Positions 49,208 to 58,288 of a stretch of DNA of 64,000 nucleotides are shown here, one piece after another. Both the position numbers and the translations under genes were made by a program. The stretch is taken from positions 1,408,501 through 1,472,500 of the forward strand of contig NZ_CP054491.1 of NCBI RefSeq assembly GCF_013343005.1, written 5' to 3'. The notes under the pieces were generated by a model. That model worked only from the letters and a program-made list of their open reading frames with translations, did no database searches and was not told the origin of the DNA. Position 1 is the first letter of the stretch, and each line of letters starts with the position of its first letter. This stretch comes from Candidatus Reidiella endopervernicosa. Lineage in GTDB: Bacteria; Pseudomonadota; Gammaproteobacteria; GCF-013343005.

Positions 49208-50295
49208 TGAGTCGGGGGGCGAAGGCGGTTATCGATCTGCGAGCGCTACGATCAAACCTGCAAACAGCTCGTCGTGCCGCACCACAGAGTCGCGTGATGG
49301 CAGTGGTCAAGGCGAATGGTTACGGCCATGGCCTGTTACGTGTTGCTCAGGCACTTGAAGCGGCGGATGCGCTGGCGGTTGCCAGTGTTGATGAGGCGGT
49401 GGTGTTGCGAGATGGAGGTATTAGCCGGCCTATCGTGGTGCTTGAAGGGTGTTTTGATCAAGAGGATCTGTCGCGTGCAGCAGAACTCGACCTTCAGTTG
49501 GCCCTGCATGCTGAATTCCAGCTACAGCTACTGGAGCAGTGTGAGCTGTCTGGTCCGGTAACGATCTGGATCAAGATCGATACTGGCATGCACCGTCTCG
49601 GTTTTTCACCCGAATCAGCTACTGCTGCCGGTGAGCGTGCAATGGCGAGTGGAGCTGTCTCCAAGCCGCTACGCTGGATGACCCATCTTGCCTGTGCAGA
49701 TGATCTGGCAGACTCACGTACCTTTACCCAGCTGGAACGCTTTGCAGATGCGCTGCAAGGTATCGAAGGCGAACGATCCATCGCCAACTCCGCAGGAACG
49801 CTTGGCTGGCCAGCGGCACAGGCCGACTGGGTGCGCCCCGGTATTATGCTCTACGGATCCTCTCCCTTTATCGCTGGTAGTGCATCCGCCTCGGGTCTCA
49901 AGCCGGTGATGATTCTCACGACACGAATCATTGCTGTGACAGCGCTGAAAATGGGTGATGAGGTCGGTTACGGCGCAAGCTGGGTCTGCCCGGAGGATAT
50001 GGTAGTTGGTGTCGCGGCGATCGGTTACGGTGACGGATATCCGCGCCATGCGCCGTCCGGGACGCCTGTGGTGGTCAACGGTCGGCGTCATCCGCTAATC
50101 GGGCGTGTTTCTATGGATATGATTACCATCGATCTAAGTCGTGCACCCAACACTCAGCCCGGTGATCCGGTTGAGCTATGGGGTGCACAAATCTCGGTTG
50201 ATGAAGTGGCTGAGGCGGCCTCAACCATCTCCTATGAACTGCTCTGTGGTGTGACGACGCGTGTCCCTGTCACTGTGGTTGACGAGGAGAGTTAG
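49207..50295 (+). CDS. alr: Alanine racemase
   Basis: PLP enzyme making D-alanine for peptidoglycan. The ATG at 49207 shares its A with the dnaB stop (TGATG). The 362 residues carry the PLP lysine Lys35 in AVVKANGYGHG, WIKIDTGMHRLG, RPGIMLYGSSPF, and the second catalytic region GYGASWVCPEDM with the catalytic Tyr. VAAIGYGDGYPRH and GRVSMDMITID follow. dnaB-alr pairing is common in gammaproteobacteria. Confidence 0.96.
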   Translation: MSRGAKAVIDLRALRSNLQTARRAAPQSRVMAVVKANGYGHGLLRVAQALEAADALAVASVDEAVVLRDGGISRPIVVLEGCFDQEDLSRAAELDLQLALHAEFQLQLLEQCELSGPVTIWIKIDTGMHRLGFSPESATAAGERAMASGAVSKPLRWMTHLACADDLADSRTFTQLERFADALQGIEGERSIANSAGTLGWPAAQADWVRPGIMLYGSSPFIAGSASASGLKPVMILTTRIIAVTALKMGDEVGYGASWVCPEDMVVGVAAIGYGDGYPRHAPSGTPVVVNGRRHPLIGRVSMDMITIDLSRAPNTQPGDPVELWGAQISVDEVAEAASTISYELLCGVTTRVPVTVVDEES

Positions 50296-51669
50296 GTGGC
50301 CAAGGTTAAGAATCTCTACAGCTGCAGCGAGTGTGGTGCGCAGTCCCCCAAATGGGCGGGGCAGTGTGGTGATTGCGGTAGCTGGAATACGCTGGTTGAA
50401 TCTGTCGCGGTGGCTAAGAGTGGCTCATCAAAGAGCAGTCGCTTTTCGGGTTATGCCGGTGTGACGAGTGAGGCGCAGATACAGCCGCTCTCAGCGGTGG
50501 TACCCGGAGAGGCGCCACGCAGTCCGACCGGTATGGCAGAGCTCGATCGAGTGCTGGGTGGAGGTCTGGTCACGGGCTCGGTTACCTTGATCGGTGGTGA
50601 TCCCGGTATCGGTAAGTCGACCCTGCTGCTGCAGGCGATGTCATCTCTGGGTGAAAGACTCTCTACTCTCTACGTCAGTGGTGAGGAGTCGCCCGAGCAG
50701 ATCAGTCTGCGCGCCCATCGTCTGTCTCTTTCTACTGAGGGCGTACGGCTGCTGGCAGAAACACGTGTCGAAGGTATTCTCGCCCACGTTGCCAAGGAGC
50801 GGCCGCAGGTGTTGGTGGTCGACTCGATTCAGACCATCTTCAGTGACGAGCTGCAGTCGGCCCCTGGCTCGGTGGCGCAGGTACGAGAGAGCGCCGCGCA
50901 GCTGGTGCGCTTTGCCAAGCAGAGCGGCACGGTACTGTTTCTGGTTGGGCATGTGACCAAAGAGGGGCAGCTGGCCGGGCCGCGCGTGCTGGAGCATATG
51001 GTCGATGCAGTGCTCTACTTCGAGGGTGATAGTAGTTCACGCTATCGTGTCATTCGTGCTGTGAAAAACCGCTTTGGTGAGGTCAACGAGTTGGGTGTTT
51101 TTGCCATGACCGATCGTGGTCTACGCGAGGTGAGCAACCCTTCTGCGATCTTCCTCTCGCGCCATGAAGAGCCGGTCCCTGGCAGTGTCATTATGGTAAC
51201 GCTGGAGGGGAGTCGGCCGATGCTGGTCGAGGTGCAGGCGCTGGTCGATGAGAGTCATATGTCAGCGCCACGCCGCCTGACGCAGGGGCTCGACCAGAAC
51301 CGACTGGCGATGCTGCTGGCGACGCTTCACCGTCACGCCGGCATCGCGGCGTATGACCAGGATGTCTATGTCAACGTCGTTGGTGGTGTACGGGTCGCAG
51401 AGACAGCTGTCGATCTGGCGGTGTTGCTGGCGGTAGTCTCATCGTTGCGAAGCCGACCGTTACCCAACGATCTTGTGGTGTTTGGTGAGGTCGGGTTGGC
51501 GGGTGAAATTCGCCCAGTTCAAGGTGGTGAAGAGCGGCTGCGCGAGGCGGAGAAACACGGCTTCAAAAACGCTATTGTGCCGAAGGCAAATGCACCCAAA
51601 CGTGGTCGTGGTGGGGAGATGAAGGTGACGGCGGTTACACGTCTGGCTGAGGTCTTCGAACAGCTCTAG
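50296..51669 (+). CDS. radA: DNA repair protein RadA
   Basis: Branch-migration helicase in recombination repair. The 457 residues begin with a zinc finger (Cys10, Cys13, Cys24, Cys27: CSECGAQSPKWAGQCGDCGSW). Next comes the RecA-like core with Walker A GGDPGIGKST, VLVVDSIQTIF, the RadA-specific KNRFG motif, and a Lon-like C-terminal domain (VVGGVRVAETAVDLAVLLAV). It starts with GTG at 50296, immediately after the alr stop, so it is cotranscribed with dnaB and alr. Confidence 0.96.
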   Translation: MAKVKNLYSCSECGAQSPKWAGQCGDCGSWNTLVESVAVAKSGSSKSSRFSGYAGVTSEAQIQPLSAVVPGEAPRSPTGMAELDRVLGGGLVTGSVTLIGGDPGIGKSTLLLQAMSSLGERLSTLYVSGEESPEQISLRAHRLSLSTEGVRLLAETRVEGILAHVAKERPQVLVVDSIQTIFSDELQSAPGSVAQVRESAAQLVRFAKQSGTVLFLVGHVTKEGQLAGPRVLEHMVDAVLYFEGDSSSRYRVIRAVKNRFGEVNELGVFAMTDRGLREVSNPSAIFLSRHEEPVPGSVIMVTLEGSRPMLVEVQALVDESHMSAPRRLTQGLDQNRLAMLLATLHRHAGIAAYDQDVYVNVVGGVRVAETAVDLAVLLAVVSSLRSRPLPNDLVVFGEVGLAGEIRPVQGGEERLREAEKHGFKNAIVPKANAPKRGRGGEMKVTAVTRLAEVFEQL

Positions 51670-51684
51670 TCAGCGTTTGCAGGC

Positions 51685-52056
51685 TTAGGCGGATAGTGCC
51701 GCCAGCTCACGGTCAAGCAGATCGGGGTTGCCAAGATTTAGTTCGATCAGACGGCGCAGGTGGGTGATGCTCTCAACGTCGATATGCTCACAGTGCAGGC
51801 CGATGATCTTCTCTGAGAGATGAGCCACGGTTGTATCCATGCAGATGGTGGTGCTGTCACCATCGAGCTGAAGTTCGAGTGAAAACTGTTCGCCGAGCTT
51901 CGTCTGCCAACCTGATGGGCAGGCGATCAGTGCACCTTTGAGTGAGATATCGAGTAGCTCACTACGACCCTCACCCGATGCGCCCTTCAGTGTTACCTCG
52001 GCCTTGAATGGGATGCGGCTAAACTGGCGTTGGTCGTTTGACGCTTGGTCGGACAT
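51685..52056 (-). CDS. PilZ-domain protein
   Basis: A 123-residue single PilZ domain. The cyclic-di-GMP-binding motifs are RQFSRIPF (RxxxR at 10-14) and DISLKGALI (D/NxSxxG). It could bind cyclic-di-GMP and regulate type IV pili or another surface behaviour; with pilA in the window this is plausible but not proven. It ends 15 bases from radA (convergent) and lies 25 bases downstream of the FHA gene, probably in one operon with it. Confidence 0.85.
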   Translation of the reverse strand: MSDQASNDQRQFSRIPFKAEVTLKGASGEGRSELLDISLKGALIACPSGWQTKLGEQFSLELQLDGDSTTICMDTTVAHLSEKIIGLHCEHIDVESITHLRRLIELNLGNPDLLDRELAALSA

Positions 52057-52081
52057 CTCTCTGCTCCTGTGTGGCAGTCGA

Positions 52082-52756
52082 CTACTGCTTCTCTAGGTAG
52101 AACTGTAGCTTGGTTTCGCCAATCGTAATGGTCTCGCCATCCTTGAGCTCGTGGCTGCTCTCGCCAATCGATATTCCGTTCACCATCGGCGCGGTGTCGC
52201 CCTCTAACATGGAGAGGTAGTAGCCGCCGTTACGGTGGGCGATCGCAGCGGTCTGTTTGCCGGGAATGCCAACGCGGGTGATACCCTGTTTTAGCGCCAT
52301 GCTCTTGCCAAACTGTTTGCCCGACATGATCTGTAACCAGCCCAATGGTGCAGATTCAGGTTCTGCAACGGGTGCTGGCGGGGTAGGTTCTGGTTCGTCG
52401 ATGACTGGAGCCGTGGTGCTCTCTTCCTCTGCACTCTCTTCATTTTCATTCTCCTCCTCTTCGGGAAGGGTCTCTGCAGAGTAGCGGAGGGTGTGCTTGC
52501 CAATATAGATCTCGTCGCCTTCGATCAGAAGGCGATCATTAACGGGGTTGCCGTTAATAAAGACGGACTCTCTACCGCTCTCATCGAAGATTGAGGTGCT
52601 GTCGGATCCGATTGATATGCGTGCATGGCGTGGCTCAATCGCGAGGCTGTCGATAAAGACATCGCACTCAGGATCACGACCAACCACAACCTCGCCATCG
52701 GCGAAGCTGAAAACCTTGAGGTCTGTTCCCTTGAAGCTCAGGGTGAGTGTTGCCAC
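52082..52756 (-). CDS. Protein with two FHA-like domains
   Basis: Not assigned to a pathway. The 224 residues have an N-terminal FHA domain (1-95) with the phosphothreonine-binding pattern GRDPECDVFIDSLAIEPRHARI and NGNPVNDR. A long acidic and Pro-rich linker follows (about 100-140: EEEENENEESAEEE). A second, degenerate FHA-like domain (about 142-224) has VGIPGKQTAAIAHRNGGYYL, MVNGISIGESSHELKDGETITIGE but lacks the clear GR and SxxH. FHA proteins read Ser/Thr kinase signals or help secretion systems; no kinase is nearby. Paired with PilZ downstream. Confidence 0.82.
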   Translation of the reverse strand: MATLTLSFKGTDLKVFSFADGEVVVGRDPECDVFIDSLAIEPRHARISIGSDSTSIFDESGRESVFINGNPVNDRLLIEGDEIYIGKHTLRYSAETLPEEEENENEESAEEESTTAPVIDEPEPTPPAPVAEPESAPLGWLQIMSGKQFGKSMALKQGITRVGIPGKQTAAIAHRNGGYYLSMLEGDTAPMVNGISIGESSHELKDGETITIGETKLQFYLEKQ

Positions 52757-52822
52757 TTATGATTCCACGTCTCTTTTTTAGCTGAGTATATCTTATTGAA
52801 TGGCTGAGGCTATAGCTGAGTT

Positions 52823-54103
52823 TTAGCTACCGTCGCTACCATCTTCTTCGATGATCCGACTGGTGATGCGGGCCGTTTTCACCACATTGTCAGCGCTCTG
52901 TACAATCTCGATCGGATAGCCGTTAACCAGCAGGCTGGTGCCTGTCTGGGGAATCGATTCCAGGTGCTCGAGAATCAGACCGTTGAGTGTCTTGGGGCCT
53001 TCGCTGGGTAGTTGCCACTGCATGGTGCGATTGAGTTCGCGAATCGAGGCCGAACCGTTAATCAGATAGCTGCCGTCGCTCTGTGGATGAATCTCACGGT
53101 TGTCAGAAGGGTCGGTGGTGAACTCGCCGACGATCTCTTCAAGCAGGTCCTCCAGTGTTACCAGCCCCTGGATGTCACCATACTCATCGACCACCAGCCC
53201 GGTGCGCTGTCTATTGTGCTGGAAATTGAGCAGTTGCCGATTCAGTGAGGTGCTCTCGGGGGTGAAGTAGGCGTCGGTAATTAGCTTGGTCAGCTCCTCA
53301 CGGTCAAAACGTCCCTTGTTGATCAGGTGTAGGGTGCGACGCAGATGCAGCATGCCGACCACATTATCGATATTGTCCTGATAGACAGGTAGGCGCGTGT
53401 AGGGGCTATTGGTTACCTGACTGAGGATGGTGTCCCACTCATCCTCCAGGTCGATACCGGTAATCTCGCTGCGAGGCACCATGATGTCCTCAACGGTGAC
53501 ATCTTCAAGATCGAGGATGCGGATCAGCATCTTCTGACGTCGGGCTGGAATCATCGCCCCCGCCTCGCTCACTACCGTGCGCAGCTCCTCTTTGCTGAGC
53601 GAGAAGTCGGCGGTCTTGTCGGCTGAGACACCGAATAGTTTTAGTAGACCATTGACCAGCAGGTTAACGACCCAGACTAATGGATAGAGAATTTTTAGCA
53701 GTGGTATGTAGATCAGGGCAGCAGGGAAGGCGACTCGCTCTGGGTAGAGGGCGGCGATCGTCTTGGGGGTGACCTCAGCGAAGATCAGGATAACCAGTGT
53801 CAGTAGACCCGCAGCGATTGCGATGCCCGCTTCACCCCAGAGGCGCAGTGCGATCACGGTTGATAGTGACGAGGCGAGGATGTTGACGAAGTTGTTGCCA
53901 AGCAGAATCAGGCCAATGAGACGGTCGGGTCGTTCCAGCAAACGGCTGGCACGCATTGCACCCGGGTGTTTGTCTTTGGCCAGATGGCGCAGACGGTAAC
54001 GGTTGAGGGTCATCAGGCCGGTTTCAGAGCCGGAGAAGAAGCCTGAGAGGATGATCAGGAATATCAGGGCTCCAAAGAGAACACTGGTAGGGATGTCGTT
54101 CAA
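52823..54103 (-). CDS. yfjD: CNNM/CorC-type membrane protein (YfjD-like)
   Basis: Membrane protein of the DUF21-CBS-CorC family, linked to magnesium or cobalt efflux and homeostasis. The 426 residues have four membrane helices in DUF21 (about 5-165: SGFFSGSETGLMTLNRYRLRHLA, FAEVTPKTIAALYPERVA), two CBS domains (about 205-330: VEDIMVPRSEITGIDLEDE; YDDIQGLVTLEDLLEEIVGE-like), and a C-terminal CorC/HlyC domain (about 345-420). E. coli has yfjD next to ypjD and ffh, as here, supporting the name. The actual ion is not shown by sequence. Confidence 0.88.
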   Translation of the reverse strand: MNDIPTSVLFGALIFLIILSGFFSGSETGLMTLNRYRLRHLAKDKHPGAMRASRLLERPDRLIGLILLGNNFVNILASSLSTVIALRLWGEAGIAIAAGLLTLVILIFAEVTPKTIAALYPERVAFPAALIYIPLLKILYPLVWVVNLLVNGLLKLFGVSADKTADFSLSKEELRTVVSEAGAMIPARRQKMLIRILDLEDVTVEDIMVPRSEITGIDLEDEWDTILSQVTNSPYTRLPVYQDNIDNVVGMLHLRRTLHLINKGRFDREELTKLITDAYFTPESTSLNRQLLNFQHNRQRTGLVVDEYGDIQGLVTLEDLLEEIVGEFTTDPSDNREIHPQSDGSYLINGSASIRELNRTMQWQLPSEGPKTLNGLILEHLESIPQTGTSLLVNGYPIEIVQSADNVVKTARITSRIIEEDGSDGS

Positions 54104-54140
54104 GAGGCGCTATTTTCTCGTGTATGGAGGAGGGTGGGTG

Positions 54141-54953
54141 CTAACCCATGATCAGTTCGAGAACGATCTTGCTACCGAAGTAGGCGAGCATCAAGGTGAT
54201 GAAGCCGGTCAGAGTCCAGCGAATCGCAACCCGACCTCGCCATCCAAATTTGCGACGTCCCCATAGTAGGGTGGCAAAGACGATCCAGGCGAGGATTGAG
54301 AGCGCAGTCTTGTGCACCAGGTGCTGGGCAAACATATCTTCGATAAAGAGTGCGCCGCTCAGCAGGGCGAGGGTCAGCAGGGTAAAGCCGAGTCCGATCA
54401 TCTGGAACAGTAGTCCCTCCATGGTTTGTAACGGAGGTAGTGATCGAATCAGTCCGCCGGGGTGGCGATGACGTAGATGGTGGTCCTGCACGGCGAGCAG
54501 CAGTGCCTGCACGGCCGCGATGGTCAGCAGGCTGTAGGCAAGAACAGAGATCAGTACGTGTAGTTGCATCTGCCAGGAGTTGATCGTCAGCAGGCTGTCG
54601 GGGCTCGGTATAAGCAGGGCGGCTAGTAGGGTGATCGCGGCAAGCGGCAGTAGTGCAATGCCCAGGTTTTCTACGGGGCGACGAATCGAGGCGAGCAGCA
54701 GTAGCAGTGCGATCAGCCAGCCAATGAAGGTTGAGATGTTGGTGAAGTTAAGGTTGATGCCGTTATCGGTCAGGATCAACTCATTGAGTATCAAGGCGTG
54801 GAGTAGTGCTGCGATAAAACCGGCGAGCAGCAGGGGGCGCTTTGTCATGCCAGCGCTCGGACCAGAGGGTTGGAGCAGGCGCATGCCAAATAACCCTGCG
54901 GTTGCAAGGTAGAGTAGAACGGTAATTCCAGCTATTAATAGTGTGTTGAGCAT
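54141..54953 (-). CDS. ypjD: CcsA-family membrane protein (YpjD-like)
   Basis: A 270-residue integral membrane protein with about eight predicted helices. It belongs to the cytochrome c assembly (CcsA/CcmC) superfamily: conserved tryptophan-rich loop is weak, but the histidines HVLISVLAYSLLTIAAVQALLL and HKTALSILAWIVFATLLWG fit haem-handling positions. The E. coli homologue YpjD sits beside ffh. Its exact role is unknown; a c-type cytochrome role is inference. Confidence 0.82.
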   Translation of the reverse strand: MLNTLLIAGITVLLYLATAGLFGMRLLQPSGPSAGMTKRPLLLAGFIAALLHALILNELILTDNGINLNFTNISTFIGWLIALLLLLASIRRPVENLGIALLPLAAITLLAALLIPSPDSLLTINSWQMQLHVLISVLAYSLLTIAAVQALLLAVQDHHLRHRHPGGLIRSLPPLQTMEGLLFQMIGLGFTLLTLALLSGALFIEDMFAQHLVHKTALSILAWIVFATLLWGRRKFGWRGRVAIRWTLTGFITLMLAYFGSKIVLELIMG

Positions 54954-55180
54954 GGCGCATACTTTACCGCAGCTTCAGCTCAATGGCATCACCTGAAATG
55001 TGTGGTGCGAAATTTAACAATCTAGGCCGAGAGGGGTTGGTTGATGGGATGTTTATATCGTTGGTTGGCATGCTCTGCGCTATGATTTGGCTAAATTTGC
55101 CGCGATTGTTGAGGTGCGTGGAAAATGCTCCTGTTTTGTGTCACGATCTGTTGCGATCATAACTATAACGGTTAATAAAT

Positions 55181-55948
55181 ATGCAGTTACGGGTACTGGG
55201 TTGCAGTGGAGGCATAGGCCAGGAACGCAGAACGACCTGCTTTCAGGTCGATAACGATATCCTCATCGATTCTGGCACCGGTGTAGGTGAACTGAGTCTC
55301 GAAGAGATGTCAGCGCTGCGTCACATCTTTCTTACCCATTCACACCTTGACCACATCGGTGGGCTGCCGCTACTGATCGATAGCATTTTTACCAAAATTC
55401 AGGAGCCGATCGTTATCCACGGTCTTGAGGAGACGATACAGGCGCTAAAAGATTTTATTTTCAACTGGGCGATCTGGCCCGACTTCTCAATGTTGCCGCA
55501 TGAGAAAAAGCCGGTGATGCGCTTTGAGGTTATGAAACCGGGCGAGACGGTTGATGTTGGTGGTCGGAAACTCGAGATGATTGAGGTCAATCATGTGGTG
55601 CCCGGAGTGGCCTACTGCGTGGAGAGTGATGCCGGTGCGATTGCCTTTAGTGGCGACACCACCACCAACGATACGCTCTGGGAGGCGCTCAATAAGAAGG
55701 AGCGGCTCGATATCCTGATCGTTGAGACCGCCTTCCCCGATGAGCTGCTCGACCTCTCCAAGCTGGCCAAGCACTACTGTCCTTCACTGTTGGCGGAGGA
55801 CCTGAAGAAGCTCAAACACAACCCCAGTATCTATATTTCCCATCTCAAGCCGGGGGGAGAGGTGAAGATCCTCTCTCAGCTCGAGTCACAGGTCGATGAA
55901 CATCGTCGCCTACTGCGGCTCTCAAATGGCGACGTATTCGAGTTATAA
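55181..55948 (+). CDS. Metallo-beta-lactamase-fold hydrolase, class-II cAMP phosphodiesterase-like
   Basis: A 255-residue single-domain hydrolase. The metal site HSHLDH (HxHxDH) is in LTHSHLDHIGGLPLLID. It is followed by NHVVPGVAYCVES, and the second aspartate is in SGDTTTNDTLWEAL. The late His is in IYISHLKPGG. The layout resembles class-II cyclic-nucleotide phosphodiesterases, but substrate is unknown. It sits between ypjD (-) and ffh (+), where E. coli has no such gene, with 59 bases before ffh. The start is ATG at 55181; upstream is a low-complexity 227-base gap with no other gene. Confidence 0.83.
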   Translation: MQLRVLGCSGGIGQERRTTCFQVDNDILIDSGTGVGELSLEEMSALRHIFLTHSHLDHIGGLPLLIDSIFTKIQEPIVIHGLEETIQALKDFIFNWAIWPDFSMLPHEKKPVMRFEVMKPGETVDVGGRKLEMIEVNHVVPGVAYCVESDAGAIAFSGDTTTNDTLWEALNKKERLDILIVETAFPDELLDLSKLAKHYCPSLLAEDLKKLKHNPSIYISHLKPGGEVKILSQLESQVDEHRRLLRLSNGDVFEL

Positions 55949-56007
55949 TCCCCCCTTTCTCGGTCGGGGTCTCTCTCCGGCCTGTATTGATGTGATACGG
56001 AATAGCT

Positions 56008-57366
56008 ATGTTTGAGAATCTTACCGAACGCCTGTCGCGGACGCTGAAGGGTCTGCGCGGTCAGGGGCGTCTTACCGAAGATAACGTCAAAGAGACACTG
56101 CGCGAAGTGCGCATGGCGCTGCTGGAGGCCGATGTTGCGCTGCCGGTAGTGAAGGCGTTTGTAGATCGAGTGCGCGAGCGTGCGGTTGGCCAGGAGGTGA
56201 TGCAGAGCCTCACCCCCGGCCAGGCGCTGGTTAAGGTCGTCAATGATGAGCTGGTTGGTGTTATGGGTGAGGCCAATGACGGCCTCAACCTGGCGACCAC
56301 GCCACCGGCGGTGATATTGATGGCGGGTCTGCAGGGTTCAGGTAAGACCACCACCGTAGCCAAGCTCTCTCGCTGGCTCAAAGAGACACAGAAAAAATCG
56401 GTAATGGTCGCCAGTTGCGATATCTACCGCCCGGCGGCGATCGATCAGTTGCAGACCCTCGCTGGTGAAGTAGGTGCTGAGTTCTTCCCCTCGGAGATTT
56501 CGCAGGATCCAGTCGATATTGCTCAGGGTGCAATCGACCGTGCGCGTAAGCAGCATCTCGATGTGGTCATTATTGATACCGCAGGTCGACTCCATATTGA
56601 TGAGCAGATGATGGGCGAGATTCAGCGTCTGCATGCAGCGATCAACCCGATCGAGACCCTGTTTGTGGTCGATAGTATGACCGGTCAGGATGCGGCCAAC
56701 ACCGCCAAGGCGTTTGACGACGCACTGCCGCTGACCGGTGTGGTGCTGACCAAGACCGATGGTGATGCGCGCGGTGGTGCGGCACTGTCGATTCGCCAGA
56801 TCACCGGGAAGCCGATCAAATTCCTTGGCGTTGGTGAGAAGAGTGGCGCGCTTGAACTCTTTCATCCCGATCGTGTTGCCTCTCGAATTCTCGGTATGGG
56901 CGATGTGCTCACGCTGGTCGAAGAGGCCGAGCGGAATATCGACAAGGATAAAGCGGAGAAACTGGCGAAGAAGCTCAAGAAGGGTAAGGGCTTCGACCTG
57001 GATGATTTCCGTGAGCAGATGCTACAGATGAATAATATGGGTGGTGTTGCTGGTCTGATGGATAAGCTACCGGGTGTGGCTGAGCTGCCGCAGGCGGTCA
57101 AGAGTCAGGTTAACGATAAAGAGATTGGCCGTCTGATCGCGATTATCAATTCAATGACCCCGAAGGAGCGTAGCTTTCCTAATGTAATCAAGGGCTCGCG
57201 TAAAAAGCGTATTGCTAACGGTTCAGGTACCCAGATTCAGGACGTAAATCGTCTTCTGAAGCAGTTTATGCAGATGCAGAAGATGATGAAGAAGATGAAG
57301 GGTGGCGGTATGGCGAAGATGATGCGTGGTTTGAAGGGACGCATGCCCCCGGGTATGCCGTTCTAG
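56008..57366 (+). CDS. ffh: Signal recognition particle protein Ffh
   Basis: GTPase that binds signal peptides on ribosomes together with 4.5S RNA and delivers them to FtsY. The 452 residues have the N domain (MFENLTERLSRTLKGLRGQGRL), the G domain with G1 GLQGSGKTTT, DTAGRLH, TKTDGDARGGAAL, and the Met-rich M domain (LLKQFMQMQKMMKKMKGGG, ending GMPF). The 4.5S RNA gene ffs is not in the window. Followed by rpsP after 131 bases. Confidence 0.97.
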   Translation: MFENLTERLSRTLKGLRGQGRLTEDNVKETLREVRMALLEADVALPVVKAFVDRVRERAVGQEVMQSLTPGQALVKVVNDELVGVMGEANDGLNLATTPPAVILMAGLQGSGKTTTVAKLSRWLKETQKKSVMVASCDIYRPAAIDQLQTLAGEVGAEFFPSEISQDPVDIAQGAIDRARKQHLDVVIIDTAGRLHIDEQMMGEIQRLHAAINPIETLFVVDSMTGQDAANTAKAFDDALPLTGVVLTKTDGDARGGAALSIRQITGKPIKFLGVGEKSGALELFHPDRVASRILGMGDVLTLVEEAERNIDKDKAEKLAKKLKKGKGFDLDDFREQMLQMNNMGGVAGLMDKLPGVAELPQAVKSQVNDKEIGRLIAIINSMTPKERSFPNVIKGSRKKRIANGSGTQIQDVNRLLKQFMQMQKMMKKMKGGGMAKMMRGLKGRMPPGMPF

Positions 57367-57497
57367 CACGTCCTACTTAATGTCTTGGAAAAAGAGTTCA
57401 CCTTTGGGCGAAAAAAGCGTACTATTGCCGGCTTACTTCCGCACGGCTACACTTTTTTGGGTGTGATTTGCCGGTAAATGATGAGGATTTTTGAGTA

Positions 57498-57749
57498 ATG
57501 GTCACTATTCGTATGTCGCGTGGCGGTGCCAAGAAGCGCCCCTTCTACCACATTGTGGTAACCGATAGCCGCAACCGTCGCGACGGTCGCTATATCGAGC
57601 GTATTGGTTTCTTCAACCCGGTAGCCAAGGGTGGAGAGGAGAAGCTTCGTCTCGACCGTGATCGTGTCGACCACTGGGTTGCACAGGGTGCACAGACCAG
57701 CGAGCGTGTCTCCAAGCTGATCAAGCAGCACGAAGCAGCGCAAGCCTGA
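57498..57749 (+). CDS. rpsP: Ribosomal protein bS16
   Basis: An 83-residue small-subunit assembly protein ([30 protein letters not shown]). First gene of the classic rpsP-rimM-trmD-rplS operon. The end [10 protein letters not shown] is typical in length. Upstream bases show no strong terminator after ffh, so some read-through is possible. Confidence 0.97.
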   Translation: MVTIRMSRGGAKKRPFYHIVVTDSRNRRDGRYIERIGFFNPVAKGGEEKLRLDRDRVDHWVAQGAQTSERVSKLIKQHEAAQA

Positions 57750-57772
57750 TAGTGACTGCGGCGCGTGGTTAG

Positions 57773-58285
57773 ATGACGCGGCGTAGCAGCGAGTATGTCG
57801 ATGTGGGCCGTATTAACGGCCTGTTTGGCGTAAAGGGTTGGGTCAAGATCTACTCTCATACCCAACCTCGCGAGAATATTGTCACCTATAAACCCTGGCT
57901 TCTACGTCTTAATGGGGAGCTGAAAGAGGTGAAGGTGGCCGAGGGGAAGCGGCACGGCAAGGGGGTAGTAGCCCGCCTTGAAGGCGTCGAAGATCGGGAT
58001 GCTGCCCAGCTGTTGATGGGTGCTGAGATTGCGATTCGCCGCGAGCAGTTTAAAGCGCTTCAACCCGATGAGTATTACTGGGCCGACTTGGTCGGTCTGA
58101 AAGTTAAGAACAGCGAGGGAGTCGATCTGGGGGTGGTAGACCACCTGCTTGAGACGGGCTCCAACGATGTTTTGGTCCTGAAGGGTGATCGTGAACGATT
58201 GGTCCCCTTTATACAGGGCGATGTGATCGAGGTGATTGATCTCGAAACGGGTGAGATGGTTGTCGATTGGGATCCGGAGTTTTAG
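57773..58285 (+). CDS. rimM: Ribosome maturation factor RimM
   Basis: Helps 30S head assembly by binding bS19. The 170 residues show the RimM N domain (VDVGRINGLFGVKGWVKIYSHT, KRHGKGVVARLEGVEDRDAAQ) and the PRC-barrel C domain (EYYWADLVGLKV, LLETGSNDVLVLKGDRERLVPFI). ATG at 57773, 23 bases after rpsP; followed by trmD after three bases. Confidence 0.96.
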   Translation: MTRRSSEYVDVGRINGLFGVKGWVKIYSHTQPRENIVTYKPWLLRLNGELKEVKVAEGKRHGKGVVARLEGVEDRDAAQLLMGAEIAIRREQFKALQPDEYYWADLVGLKVKNSEGVDLGVVDHLLETGSNDVLVLKGDRERLVPFIQGDVIEVIDLETGEMVVDWDPEF

Positions 58286-58288
58286 CCG

